The translations under genes were made by a program, and so were the position numbers. Shown piece by piece: positions 42,569-51,447 of a stretch of 64,000 nucleotides of DNA (the stretch's first letter is position 1; every line of letters begins with the position of its first letter). The stretch spans positions 3,596,001 to 3,660,000 of the forward strand of contig OY782766.1 of assembly GCA_963678235.1 (NCBI GenBank), read 5' to 3'. The notes below the pieces were generated by a model that was not told where the DNA came from, searched no databases, and was given only the letters and a program-made list of their open reading frames with translations. The DNA comes from JABMQB01 sp963678235 (GTDB taxonomy: Bacteria; Bacteroidota; Bacteroidia; Bacteroidales; Prolixibacteraceae).

Positions 42569-43456
42569 ATGGATGCAAAACTAACTATTGATAAAAAAGA
42601 CTTCCAGAAAAGAAGAACGCTTAAGGATAAGATATTTCTGGGGATCGTAATCGCACTTTCAGTGGTAACAATATCTCCCATTGTTCTTATAATTGCAAAA
42701 CTTATTGCGAAAGGGTATCGTCAAATTAGCCTTAATTTTATTGTACAAAATACCCCAGATACATTTGAGGCAATGATGGCACTGGCTAGTGGAGAGAAAA
42801 TTCCCGGAGGTATAGCCAATGGTATTGTTGGAACGCTTATTATGGTTGTTATGGCAGCTATCTTGGCAATCCCGGTGGGTATTCTTTCAGGTATTTATTT
42901 ATACGAGAACCAGGAGAAATTTTTACCAAACCTTATTCGTAATGTGTCGGATATTCTTCAGGGTGTACCTTCAATTGTACTTGGTCTAATTTCATATTTG
43001 TGGGTTGTAAAACATATTACAAATGGATATTCAGCCCTTGCAGGTAGCTTATCGCTTTCAATAATGATGGTACCTATGATTGTCCGGTCAACCGAAGAAA
43101 CTATGAAAATGATTCCCAACAGCATAAAAGAAGCTGGGTTGGCACTAGGAATCCCTTATTATAAAGTTATTTTAAGGATACTTATTCCAACAGGGTTTAG
43201 TGGGCTTTTAACAGGAATATTGCTCGGGATTTCAAGGGTGTTGGGCGAAACTGCACCCTTAATGCTAACAGCGCTTGGTAGCTCGGTAATTAACCTGGAT
43301 GTTACAAAACCTACCAGTGCAATTCCGCTTTTAATTTGGGAATTTTATAACGATCCCAATATGGTTGACTTGATTTGGAGTTCATCCTTATTGCTTATGT
43401 TTATAGTATTGTCCCTCAACCTAATTTCAAAAAGGATTGCCGCACGAAGCAAATAA
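42569..43456 (+). CDS. pstA: PstA phosphate ABC permease
   Basis: A 295-residue permease with about six hydrophobic segments and an EAA loop (SIKEAGLALGIPYYKVILRI). The motif GEKIPGGIANGIVGTLIMV is characteristic of PstA. Forms the transmembrane channel with PstC. It ends 5 bp before the pstB start. Confidence 0.94.
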   Translation: MDAKLTIDKKDFQKRRTLKDKIFLGIVIALSVVTISPIVLIIAKLIAKGYRQISLNFIVQNTPDTFEAMMALASGEKIPGGIANGIVGTLIMVVMAAILAIPVGILSGIYLYENQEKFLPNLIRNVSDILQGVPSIVLGLISYLWVVKHITNGYSALAGSLSLSIMMVPMIVRSTEETMKMIPNSIKEAGLALGIPYYKVILRILIPTGFSGLLTGILLGISRVLGETAPLMLTALGSSVINLDVTKPTSAIPLLIWEFYNDPNMVDLIWSSSLLLMFIVLSLNLISKRIAARSK

Positions 43457-43461
43457 ATAAA

Positions 43462-44244
43462 ATGAACACAGAAAACGAAAATATAAAAAACCCTGTACTG
43501 TCAATGAAGAACCTTTCCATTGCATATAACAAAACAAACTATGCAGTGAAAAATGTGACAGTGGATATCAAAAAAAATGCGGTAACTGCCATTATGGGTC
43601 CCTCTGGATGTGGTAAAAGTACACTGCTAAGGGCAATTAACCGGATGCATGAACTGTATGAAGATATTATAACCGAAGGGAATATTTACCTGAATGGTGA
43701 AGACATCATGAAAATGTCAACCATTAAATTAAGGCGTGAAGCAGGGATGGTTTTTCAAAGGCCAAACCCTTTCCCTACCATGAGTATTTACGATAATGTG
43801 ATTGCAGGTTATAAACTGAATGGGATCCGGATGAAAAAGTCGGAAAAGGATGAAATTGTTGAAAGATCTTTGCTCGATGTTGCTTTATGGGACGAAGTAA
43901 AAGATTCTTTGACCAAAAAAGGCACTTTCCTTTCCGGTGGGCAGCAGCAAAGGTTGTGTATTGCCAGGGCACTGGCTTTTCAACCCGAAGTTATCTTATT
44001 GGATGAACCAACTTCTGCCCTCGATCCAATTGCAACTTCAAAAATTGAAGAGCTACTCATTAAATTGAAAAAAAATTATACCATTTTAATGGTGACCCAT
44101 AATATGTCGCAAGCAGCCAGAATATCAGATTATTCCATGTTCATGTATTTAGGTGAATTGGTTGAGTACGGAAAAACAAAAAATATGTTTACCAATCCAC
44201 AAGACCGACGCACTGAAGAATACTTAACCGGAAAGTTCGGGTAA
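43462..44244 (+). CDS. pstB: PstB phosphate ABC ATPase
   Basis: A 260-residue ATPase. Walker A GPSGCGKST, Q-loop region GMVFQRPNPFPTMSIYDNV (PstB-specific NPFP), ABC signature LSGGQQQRL, and Walker B VILLDEPTSALDP are all intact. The ATG at 43462 (MNTENENIKN) is preferred; the longer frame opening at 43375 overlaps pstA. Energises Pi uptake and, with PhoU, signals to PhoR. Confidence 0.95.
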   Translation: MNTENENIKNPVLSMKNLSIAYNKTNYAVKNVTVDIKKNAVTAIMGPSGCGKSTLLRAINRMHELYEDIITEGNIYLNGEDIMKMSTIKLRREAGMVFQRPNPFPTMSIYDNVIAGYKLNGIRMKKSEKDEIVERSLLDVALWDEVKDSLTKKGTFLSGGQQQRLCIARALAFQPEVILLDEPTSALDPIATSKIEELLIKLKKNYTILMVTHNMSQAARISDYSMFMYLGELVEYGKTKNMFTNPQDRRTEEYLTGKFG

Positions 44245-44275
44245 TTTTAGTAAATTCAATTCATAATTAAGTATA

Positions 44276-44965
44276 ATGATTACAAAAAAGGATAAAGCAA
44301 TAGAAAGCATAAATTCAGATTTTGAAGAATTTGCAAATTTAGTTCTACTTCAACTTGATCTTTTAGAAGAAATAGTTAGTTCGGGTGAATTAGTGATAGC
44401 TGAAAAAACGTTGAAAAAGATTGATTCGAATGAAGATGAGCTTGACAAAATGGAAATCAAAATAAGCGACAAAATTATTCGCACCATTGTTTTGTATAGC
44501 CCTGTTGCATCTGATATAAGAAAACTGATGTCAAGTTATCGGATAGTTATTAACCTCGAAAGGATTGGCGATCTTGTTGTAAGAATTACCAAATTCCTGA
44601 AAATGATCAAGAAGCAGGAAGTGTACGATTCATTGTCGGATGTAATTTCCAATACATTGATGCAAAGCATTAACATGGTTAAAAAATCGTTGCTTTCGTT
44701 CACCCACAACGACAAAGAATTCGCCATTTGGACAATCAAAAACGATACAATCAGTGACGAGATCAACCAAAAAATGTTTAAGAAGGCCATTAAAAAGAGT
44801 CATATCGATAATGAAAACAAACAATTGTTTTTAAGTTTTGCAAATATTAAAGAAATGGTTTCCAGTATTGAAAGAATTGCGGACCATGCAACAAACATTG
44901 CCGAAGCTGCAATTTATTCTTTGGAAGGAAAAGATATAAGGCATCAACCTTTTGATGAAGATTAA
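44276..44965 (+). CDS. phoU: PhoU phosphate-signalling regulator
   Basis: A 229-residue, all-helical cytoplasmic protein of two PhoU three-helix repeats; the motif YRIVINLERIGDLVVRITKF is typical (E/D-rich metal site), with a second IERIADHATNIAEAAIYSLEG. Links the Pst transporter to PhoR repression when Pi is plentiful. It ends 1 bp before the preferred phoB start, so the two are translationally coupled. Confidence 0.93.
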   Translation: MITKKDKAIESINSDFEEFANLVLLQLDLLEEIVSSGELVIAEKTLKKIDSNEDELDKMEIKISDKIIRTIVLYSPVASDIRKLMSSYRIVINLERIGDLVVRITKFLKMIKKQEVYDSLSDVISNTLMQSINMVKKSLLSFTHNDKEFAIWTIKNDTISDEINQKMFKKAIKKSHIDNENKQLFLSFANIKEMVSSIERIADHATNIAEAAIYSLEGKDIRHQPFDED

Positions 44966-44966
44966 T

Positions 44967-45659
44967 ATGATTGAAAACGGTGCAAAAATATTGGTGGTTG
45001 ACGACGAACAGGATTTGTGTGAAATACTTGAATTTAACCTGGCAAGCGAGGGTTTTAAGGTTGATACTGCAAATTCAGGAGAAGAAGCATTAAAAAAATC
45101 CCTGGATAAGTATGACCTTTTCCTTTTTGATGTTATGATGGGTGGGATGTCGGGCTATAAACTTGCCAATACGGTTCGTAAGGATCTTAATTTGCCAACA
45201 CCAATTGTGTTTTTAACCGCCAAAGAAAGTGAAAACGATGTGCTCACTGGTTTTAATGTGGGTGCCGATGATTTTATTACAAAGCCTTTTTCAATTCGCG
45301 AAGTTGTGGCAAGGCTAAAAGCAATCCTGAAAAGGGGAAAAAATGTTTCCGGTTCGTCTTCGATATTTGAAATAGGGGACTTAAGTATTGACCTGAAGAA
45401 AAAGACGACCACTATCGCAGATGAGAAAGTGAGCCTGACACGAAAAGAATTTGAAATCCTGACACTGTTGGTGAAAAATATTGGCCAGTATATTGCCCGG
45501 GAAGAAATCCTTCAGCGGATTTGGAGAGATGATGTAATTGTAACCGAAAGAAATGTGGATGTGAACATTGCAAGGTTGAGAAAAAAAATTGGGGTGTACG
45601 GGAAAAACATCAAAGGCAGGTCAGGTTATGGCTATTGTTTTGAAAACGATTCTAATTAA
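44967..45659 (+). CDS. phoB: OmpR/PhoB-family response regulator, pair 2
   Basis: A 230-residue regulator. Receiver with DDEQDLCEILEF, phospho-acceptor in LFLFDVMMGGMSG, Thr in VFLTAKESE and Lys in DDFITKPF; winged helix with DVNIARLRKKIGVYGKNIKG. The start at 44967 (MIENGAKILVV) gives the usual short lead into the receiver; a frame from 44952 overlaps phoU. Immediately follows phoU and precedes a PhoR-like kinase, so this is the pst-linked pair. Confidence 0.92.
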   Translation: MIENGAKILVVDDEQDLCEILEFNLASEGFKVDTANSGEEALKKSLDKYDLFLFDVMMGGMSGYKLANTVRKDLNLPTPIVFLTAKESENDVLTGFNVGADDFITKPFSIREVVARLKAILKRGKNVSGSSSIFEIGDLSIDLKKKTTTIADEKVSLTRKEFEILTLLVKNIGQYIAREEILQRIWRDDVIVTERNVDVNIARLRKKIGVYGKNIKGRSGYGYCFENDSN

Positions 45660-45671
45660 AAAACTAATAAA

Positions 45672-47438
45672 GTGAAACAGAATTCAATAAGAAGGAAAAT
45701 ATTCTTTTATTTCCTGGCTGTATTTGTAGTTTTCACGGTATCTGTGCTTTTTTTTCAGTACGGACAGGAGAAAAAATACAGGACAGAGCAGTTGGAAAAT
45801 ACCCTGGATAATATTTCAGAAATTACCCACAATTATATCGAACAACAAGGGTTGATGGTTTCCGGTGATTTTCGGGCACTCAACCAAATTAAAGGCATAT
45901 TACCAAATGCGAATATAAGGTTGACAATCATCGATAATAAAGGCATTGTTTTATATGACAGTTTTGTGGTTGATTATTCTGAAATGGAAAATCATTTCGA
46001 ACGACCCGAAGTTCAAAAAGCATTGTTTTCTGGCGAAGGTTCAAATATCAGATTGTCGGCAACTACAAATCAGCAGTTTTACTATTATGCAAAATATTAT
46101 AAAAAGTATTTTGTGCGTACCGCAGTGGTTTATAATATTGAAATACAGAATTTTCTGAAGGCAAAAAGAGTCTTTCTTTTCTTTATTGTGGTCCTTTTTG
46201 TTATTGTTGGTTTTGCTTTGTATTTCGTAACTGGCAAAATAGGCGAGTCATTAACCAAACTGAAAGACTTTGCCATTAATGCCGGGAAAAATGAGCCTAT
46301 TAAAAATGAAACTACTTTCCCAGATGATGAACTTGGGGTAATTAGTCGGCAAATAATACAGATTTATAACAACCTTAAACTTGCAAAAGATGAACTTTCA
46401 AATGAAAAAGAAAAGCTTTTAAGCCATTTGAATGTTTTAAACGAGGGAATATCGTTTTTTTCGGCTCAAAAAGAGAAGAGTTTATCCAACAGTCAGTTTA
46501 TACAATTTATTAACGTAATTTCTGAAAAATCAACCATTTCTGCCGATTATATTTTTAATATTAAAGAGTTTAAAAAAGTAAACGTATTTGTAGATGAAAT
46601 TCTAAACTCTAAAAAGGAAATTCAAGGGCATGAGCTTCCACAGTTAGACTATACCATCTCAAAAAATGAACGGTATTTTCGGGTTCAGTGTATTGTTTTT
46701 TATGATCATAGCTTTGAAGTTATAATTACCGATATTACAAAGCTTGAAAAAAGGAGGTTGTTGAAGCAACAACTTACTTCAAATATTGCACACGAATTAA
46801 AGACCCCGTTGGCTTCAATAAAGGGTTATCTTGAAACATTGATTGGCAATGGTGGTATTCCTGAAGAAAAACAAAAGCATTTTATCTCCAAAGCATTTAT
46901 GCAATCCGAAAGGTTGTCCAACTTAATCAACGATATATCCTTGTTAAATAATATTGAAGATGCAGGTGAACTCTATGAGTTTAAATCGGTAAAAGTAAAA
47001 CAAGTGATTCAGGAGGTTATCGAAAATCTTGGAAACAGGCTGGAAGAGGCCAAAGCAAAACTATCTGTTGAAATTGAAGAAGAAGTTTTGATTCATGGAA
47101 ATGAAACCTTATTGTTTTCAATTTTTCAGAATTTAATATCAAATTCCATAAATTACGGGGGAAAGAATATTTCCATTCAAATAAAGAACTATTTGGAAGA
47201 CGAAAAGTATTACTATTTCTCTTACTCAAATACCGGCAATTCAATTCCGGAAGAACATTTAGCCAGGATTTTTGAAAGGTTCTATCGTGTTGATACCGGA
47301 CGGACCAGGGAAACAGGCGGAACCGGACTTGGCTTATCAATTGTTCGAAATGCAATACAACTGCACAAAGGTGAAATTTCTGCGAGGAATTTGCCCAAAG
47401 GAGGTTTGGAATTTTTATTCTCACTGGCAAAAAATTAA
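45672..47438 (+). CDS. phoR: PhoR-like sensor histidine kinase, pair 2
   Basis: A 588-residue kinase with a GTG start at 45672. A membrane helix (about 9-28) and a second (about 165-190) frame a ~135-residue periplasmic sensor, unlike kinase 1. A linker follows; the phospho-acceptor His lies in IAHELKTPLASIKGYLETL and the ATPase has N box (NLISNSINYGG), and GGTGLGLSIVRN. The periplasmic part holds a possible Cache/dCache-type fold (RLTIIDNKGIVLYDSF). It lies 12 bp after the response regulator and ends the pst-pho operon. Confidence 0.9.
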   Translation: MKQNSIRRKIFFYFLAVFVVFTVSVLFFQYGQEKKYRTEQLENTLDNISEITHNYIEQQGLMVSGDFRALNQIKGILPNANIRLTIIDNKGIVLYDSFVVDYSEMENHFERPEVQKALFSGEGSNIRLSATTNQQFYYYAKYYKKYFVRTAVVYNIEIQNFLKAKRVFLFFIVVLFVIVGFALYFVTGKIGESLTKLKDFAINAGKNEPIKNETTFPDDELGVISRQIIQIYNNLKLAKDELSNEKEKLLSHLNVLNEGISFFSAQKEKSLSNSQFIQFINVISEKSTISADYIFNIKEFKKVNVFVDEILNSKKEIQGHELPQLDYTISKNERYFRVQCIVFYDHSFEVIITDITKLEKRRLLKQQLTSNIAHELKTPLASIKGYLETLIGNGGIPEEKQKHFISKAFMQSERLSNLINDISLLNNIEDAGELYEFKSVKVKQVIQEVIENLGNRLEEAKAKLSVEIEEEVLIHGNETLLFSIFQNLISNSINYGGKNISIQIKNYLEDEKYYYFSYSNTGNSIPEEHLARIFERFYRVDTGRTRETGGTGLGLSIVRNAIQLHKGEISARNLPKGGLEFLFSLAKN

Positions 47439-47460
47439 AAAACGCTTATTAGGATATTAT

Positions 47461-47492
47461 AAGGGATGGCACAATGGGTCATCCCTTTTTTT
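47461..47492 (+). terminator. Terminator of the porin-pst-phoU-phoB-phoR operon
   Basis: Stem AAGGGATG/CATCCCTT (47461-47468 and 47480-47487) with an 11-nt loop running into a T-tract, 22 bp after the phoR stop. Confidence 0.75.
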
Positions 47493-47760
47493 ATACAAAT
47501 TGAGGAGACAACAACAGAACAAGCTTTCTAAATACTTCAAACTTTACTCAAGAAGATAATAATTGTAACCCGGCTATGGCTTATAAATTTAATGTTAACT
47601 GAGTTAAAGGCGGCATCCAAAAAATTACGAGCATCACCTGAAAATCTGAACCCTGAAACCGAAATTATTGACCCATCTTAACTCGCACAAAATCAGAAGT
47701 GTAAGGTTGTTTTTTGTACTGACAAGCATTTGCTGGTTATTACATATTTATTACATAAAT
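47493..47760. other. Gene-free 5' flank of the TonB receptor gene
   Basis: No credible gene: a 60-residue frame at 47668-47850 runs through the Pho box region. AT-rich, with no recognised repeat before the box. Confidence 0.5.
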
Positions 47761-47804
47761 GTAACGAAAACTTTATGGGACTTTAATCATGATGTAACAT
47801 TATT
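47761..47804 (+). promoter_or_regulatory. Predicted Pho box upstream of the TonB receptor
   Basis: GTAAC (47761), TTTAT (47772), TTAAT (47783), GTAAC (47794): four units every 11 bp, 112 bp before the receptor ATG. The last 16 bases are very close to the corresponding part of the porin box (both have TTAATnATGATGTAA). Confidence 0.65.
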
Positions 47805-47915
47805 GGAGTTGCTTAGCGGCGAAAATCAGAGTGTAATAGAGGACTTTTAAGGTCACTGAAGAAACCGATTTTCTTGTTTAAAGAAAACTAGATTGGAAGA
47901 GACAACATTATTTTT

Positions 47916-50714
47916 ATGAGATTCAGATTACTATTAGTTAGTTGTTTTTTAATGGTTCAAACGAGTTTGTTTAGTCAAACCGGGACTTTAAAAGGATTAG
48001 TAAAAGATAAAAAAAGTGGAGAAACATTGGTAGGGACTACCATTGTTATTCCTGGAACAACCCTCGGTACAATAACCGATTTTGACGGAAAATATAGTTT
48101 AAAGAACATTCCGGTTGGTACATATACCGTTCAATGTTCATTTATTTCCTATAAAACCGAAATACAGGAAAACGTGATTATTAAAGATGGGGTTGAAACG
48201 GAAATAAATTTCAATTTAGATGAAGATGTCGTTGAAATTGGGGGCGTTGAGGTGGTTGCTAAAGCAAAACGCGAATCTGAATCAATGCTCTTGCTCGAAC
48301 AAAAACAGTCGGCATCAATTAAAGAATCGATAGGTGCCGAAGTGTTATCAAATCAGGGAGTTTCTGATGCGGCAACAGCAGCAACCAAAATTACGGGTAT
48401 TTCAAAACAAGAAGGTGGCAAAACCTTAAATGTAAGGGGACTCGGCGACCGATATAATAATACAACATTAAACGGGCTCCCGTTGCCATCGAACAATGCG
48501 GAAAATAAAAACATTGATCTGGAACTTTTCTCAACGGATATTATTGAATATATCGGCGTTGAGAAAGTTTCCACATCCCCCCTTTATGGCGATTTCGCAG
48601 GAGCTAATGTTGACATCGTTTCTAAAAAATTTACCGGGAACGGTTTCCTTCAGCTTGGACTTAAAACCGGAATAAACACCAGTGTGTTCGATGCAGATGA
48701 TTTCTATTTGCAGGATGGTCCCGGTTTCTTTGGGTTCGATAATTTCACCATGACTTCTTCTTTGAGCAAATATGATTTTGAAACAAAGTGGAACCCTCAA
48801 TTAAAAAGCATTAGTCCAAATGTAGGGTTCTCCTTAACTGGAGGTAAATCTTTTGAAATTTCAGGTTCCAAATTAAATACCTTCTTTACTGCATCGTTCG
48901 ATAATGATTATTCATACAGCGATTTAATCCAGCGAAGAATCAATGGAAGTGATGACCCAAGAAAGACCCTCGAAGGGGAAGAATTTAATTACACAACCCA
49001 GTCGACAGCAATGTTGAACTTAAATTATGAAGTCGGGGATCATAATTTCTATTTAAATTCGATGCTGCTAAACTCTTCGGATCAGAAATTAAAAAACCTA
49101 AGAGGTTTTATTAAAGACCTTGCCGAAGATAGCGCATTAATCAGAAGGTCAGATTTTGAGAGGACCACCATTATTGCAAACCAATTTCTTGGAAACCATA
49201 AATTGGGGGAAACGACAGAAGCAGACTGGGGGGTTTCTTATAACCATGTATTAAATATTATTCCCGACCGCAGGCATTTGTCTCTTAATGGATTGAATGA
49301 CGATGGCGTTGCATATTTTACGGACGATAATGAATCAGATAATTACAGGTATTTTCATGATTTCGTGGAGGATGAGTTTGCATTAAACGCAAGTTTTAGC
49401 AAAGCATTTGGAGATCCTCTTAATGAAGATGCCAAAAACCGTGGTAAACTAACTGCTGGATATTCAGGAAAATACAAAGTAAGGGATTTCAAATCAACGC
49501 AGTTTAATCACGATATTTACAGAAACAGGAGCATTTTTAATCCACCTCCGGGTGGGTATTATGCGACTGTGGATGTATTGGATATTGATGCATTTCTAAA
49601 CGACGATAACCTGGAAAGGGCAGATGGCTATGGCTTTTATTTAAAAACCTTTTTTGGAAATACAATAAGGCCTGCAACATACAAAGGAACACAGTTCGTA
49701 AATGCAGGATTTCTTTCGCTGGAATACCAATTGTCTGAAAAATTAATGGCATTGGTTGGCATCCGTGCTGAAAACGTATATCAAAAAGTTGAGTTTGTAA
49801 CAGCATTGGCCCCTGAAGGAGGCTCAGGCGATTTTACCGAACTTGCTATTCTGCCAAGTTTCTCTTTAAAGTATGGATTGAACGAAAAAAACAATTTAAG
49901 GTTGGCATTGGGCAAAACATACACATTGCCGCAGTTCACTGAAATGGCACTTTTCCTATTCGAAGGGATCACAGAAACTACCTTGGGCAACCCGTATTTA
50001 TATCCGTCCGATGTTTATAACATTGAATTGAAATGGGAAATGTTTCCTAAAAGAGGAGAGCTGCTTTCTGTTTCAACCTTTGGAAAATATATTGAAGATC
50101 CGATCAATAAATTTGTGATGGCTTCGGCTTCCAACGATTTTACCTATGCCAATACGGGCGATTGGGCCTATGTTTATGGTGTTGAGGTTGATATCAAAAA
50201 AGACTTGTTTACCCTTGCTACCGATGATGGATTAAAAAAATTATCTGTGGCTGCCAACCTATCGCTAATGGAAACCAAGCAGGAATTGAACGGCGAAAAA
50301 GTGAGGGAGGAAACAAAAGATGAGAACGGCAACTCCCAAATAAGCGTGAATTTTAACAAAGATGAAGAAGGGCTGCAGGGAGCAGCGCCTTTAATTGCAA
50401 ACGCAAGCCTAAGTTATCGGACCGATTGGGCAAATGGAGAGAATTCAATAACATCGTCGGTAGTGTATAACTATATATCCGACAGGCTGTACCTTATTGG
50501 AACATCTTCATTTGGGAACCAGGTTGATAAGAATCTACATACGGTTGATTTCGTACTGAAAACGAAACTAAAAAAGTTTGGGATCAGCTTTACTGCAAAA
50601 AATTTATTGAACCAAAACGTTGACCGGGAACAGGAAAATCTATCGCAAAATTTTCTTGTTCAATCGTATAAGAGAGGCATAAAATTAAGCCTCGGACTGT
50701 CGTACAAATTTTAA
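47916..50714 (+). CDS. TonB-dependent outer membrane receptor, Pho-associated
   Basis: A 932-residue receptor. Signal peptide 1-20 (SLFSQ); carboxypeptidase-like regulatory domain about 22-105 (KSGETLVGTTIVIPGTTLG); plug about 125-230 (TLNVRGLGDRYNNTTLNGLP); then the barrel ending in aromatic residues (GLSYKF). No SusD follows it, so it is not a classical SusCD pair. Instead it is followed 28 bp later by a triplicated beta-helix lipoprotein. The Pho box upstream suggests it imports a phosphorus compound, possibly one gathered by that lipoprotein. Ligand unknown. Confidence 0.9.
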   Translation: MRFRLLLVSCFLMVQTSLFSQTGTLKGLVKDKKSGETLVGTTIVIPGTTLGTITDFDGKYSLKNIPVGTYTVQCSFISYKTEIQENVIIKDGVETEINFNLDEDVVEIGGVEVVAKAKRESESMLLLEQKQSASIKESIGAEVLSNQGVSDAATAATKITGISKQEGGKTLNVRGLGDRYNNTTLNGLPLPSNNAENKNIDLELFSTDIIEYIGVEKVSTSPLYGDFAGANVDIVSKKFTGNGFLQLGLKTGINTSVFDADDFYLQDGPGFFGFDNFTMTSSLSKYDFETKWNPQLKSISPNVGFSLTGGKSFEISGSKLNTFFTASFDNDYSYSDLIQRRINGSDDPRKTLEGEEFNYTTQSTAMLNLNYEVGDHNFYLNSMLLNSSDQKLKNLRGFIKDLAEDSALIRRSDFERTTIIANQFLGNHKLGETTEADWGVSYNHVLNIIPDRRHLSLNGLNDDGVAYFTDDNESDNYRYFHDFVEDEFALNASFSKAFGDPLNEDAKNRGKLTAGYSGKYKVRDFKSTQFNHDIYRNRSIFNPPPGGYYATVDVLDIDAFLNDDNLERADGYGFYLKTFFGNTIRPATYKGTQFVNAGFLSLEYQLSEKLMALVGIRAENVYQKVEFVTALAPEGGSGDFTELAILPSFSLKYGLNEKNNLRLALGKTYTLPQFTEMALFLFEGITETTLGNPYLYPSDVYNIELKWEMFPKRGELLSVSTFGKYIEDPINKFVMASASNDFTYANTGDWAYVYGVEVDIKKDLFTLATDDGLKKLSVAANLSLMETKQELNGEKVREETKDENGNSQISVNFNKDEEGLQGAAPLIANASLSYRTDWANGENSITSSVVYNYISDRLYLIGTSSFGNQVDKNLHTVDFVLKTKLKKFGISFTAKNLLNQNVDREQENLSQNFLVQSYKRGIKLSLGLSYKF

Positions 50715-50742
50715 GATTTTAATTAATAACCAAAAAACAATC

Positions 50743-51447
50743 ATGAAAAAATTAGTTTTAGCCATGATGGCAATTTTAACCATTGCCCTTGTAAGTTGCG
50801 AGAAAGATGATCCAATTCCAGGTCCCGTTGATGATCCGGATAATCTTCAAGGAGAAATTACAGAAGCTGTTTCTCTTGATGCTACAGAAACATATACCTT
50901 AACTGGTGCATTAATTGTAAAATCAGGAGGTTCTTTAACAATTCCTGCCGGAACAGTAATCGAAGCAGTTGGTGGACAAATTTCTTACATTGCAGTTGCT
51001 CAGGGAGCAAAAATCTATGTAAACGGAACAGCAGATGCTCCTGTAATTATGACTTCAGATGATCCAACGCCTGGTTCATGGGGTGGTTTGGTAATTTGTG
51101 GAAATGCACCAACAAATAAATCAGATGCTTCTGCAGGTGCCGAAGTTTCAGGCTTGCCTTATGGTGGTGATGTAGCTGATGATAACTCTGGGGTAATTAA
51201 ATATTTACGCGTTGAATATACAGGTTTCAATTATAACGATGAGAAGCAATTTAATGGTGTTTCTTTCTTTGGTGTAGGATCAGGTACAACTGTTGATTAC
51301 CTTGTTTCCTACAATGGAAAAGACGATGGAATCGAATTTTTTGGTGGTACTGTAAATGCTTCTCACCTTGTATCGGTTGGTAGCGATGATGATGGTATTG
51401 ACTTTGCGATGGTTGGTCAGGAACTGGTGAATACTGGGTTTCATTAA
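50743..51447 (+). CDS. N-terminal part of the frameshifted beta-helix lipoprotein
   Basis: 234 residues carrying the lipoprotein signal and most of repeat 1. The last 11 residues (after IDFA) are out of frame because of the one-base deletion near 51407. If the deletion is real, only this secreted fragment would be made. Confidence 0.7.
   Translation: MKKLVLAMMAILTIALVSCEKDDPIPGPVDDPDNLQGEITEAVSLDATETYTLTGALIVKSGGSLTIPAGTVIEAVGGQISYIAVAQGAKIYVNGTADAPVIMTSDDPTPGSWGGLVICGNAPTNKSDASAGAEVSGLPYGGDVADDNSGVIKYLRVEYTGFNYNDEKQFNGVSFFGVGSGTTVDYLVSYNGKDDGIEFFGGTVNASHLVSVGSDDDGIDFAMVGQELVNTGFH

Noticed and set aside
43375..43461. Longer N-terminus for PstB
   Set aside because: The extra residues overlap pstA in another frame; ATG 43462 gives the normal PstB length.
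47272..47559. 95-residue open frame overlapping the end of the second phoR
   Set aside because: It is an out-of-frame shadow of the kinase end and runs through the operon terminator.
47668..47850. 60-residue open frame before the TonB receptor
   Set aside because: It spans the predicted Pho box region and has no recognised similarity; more likely leader DNA.
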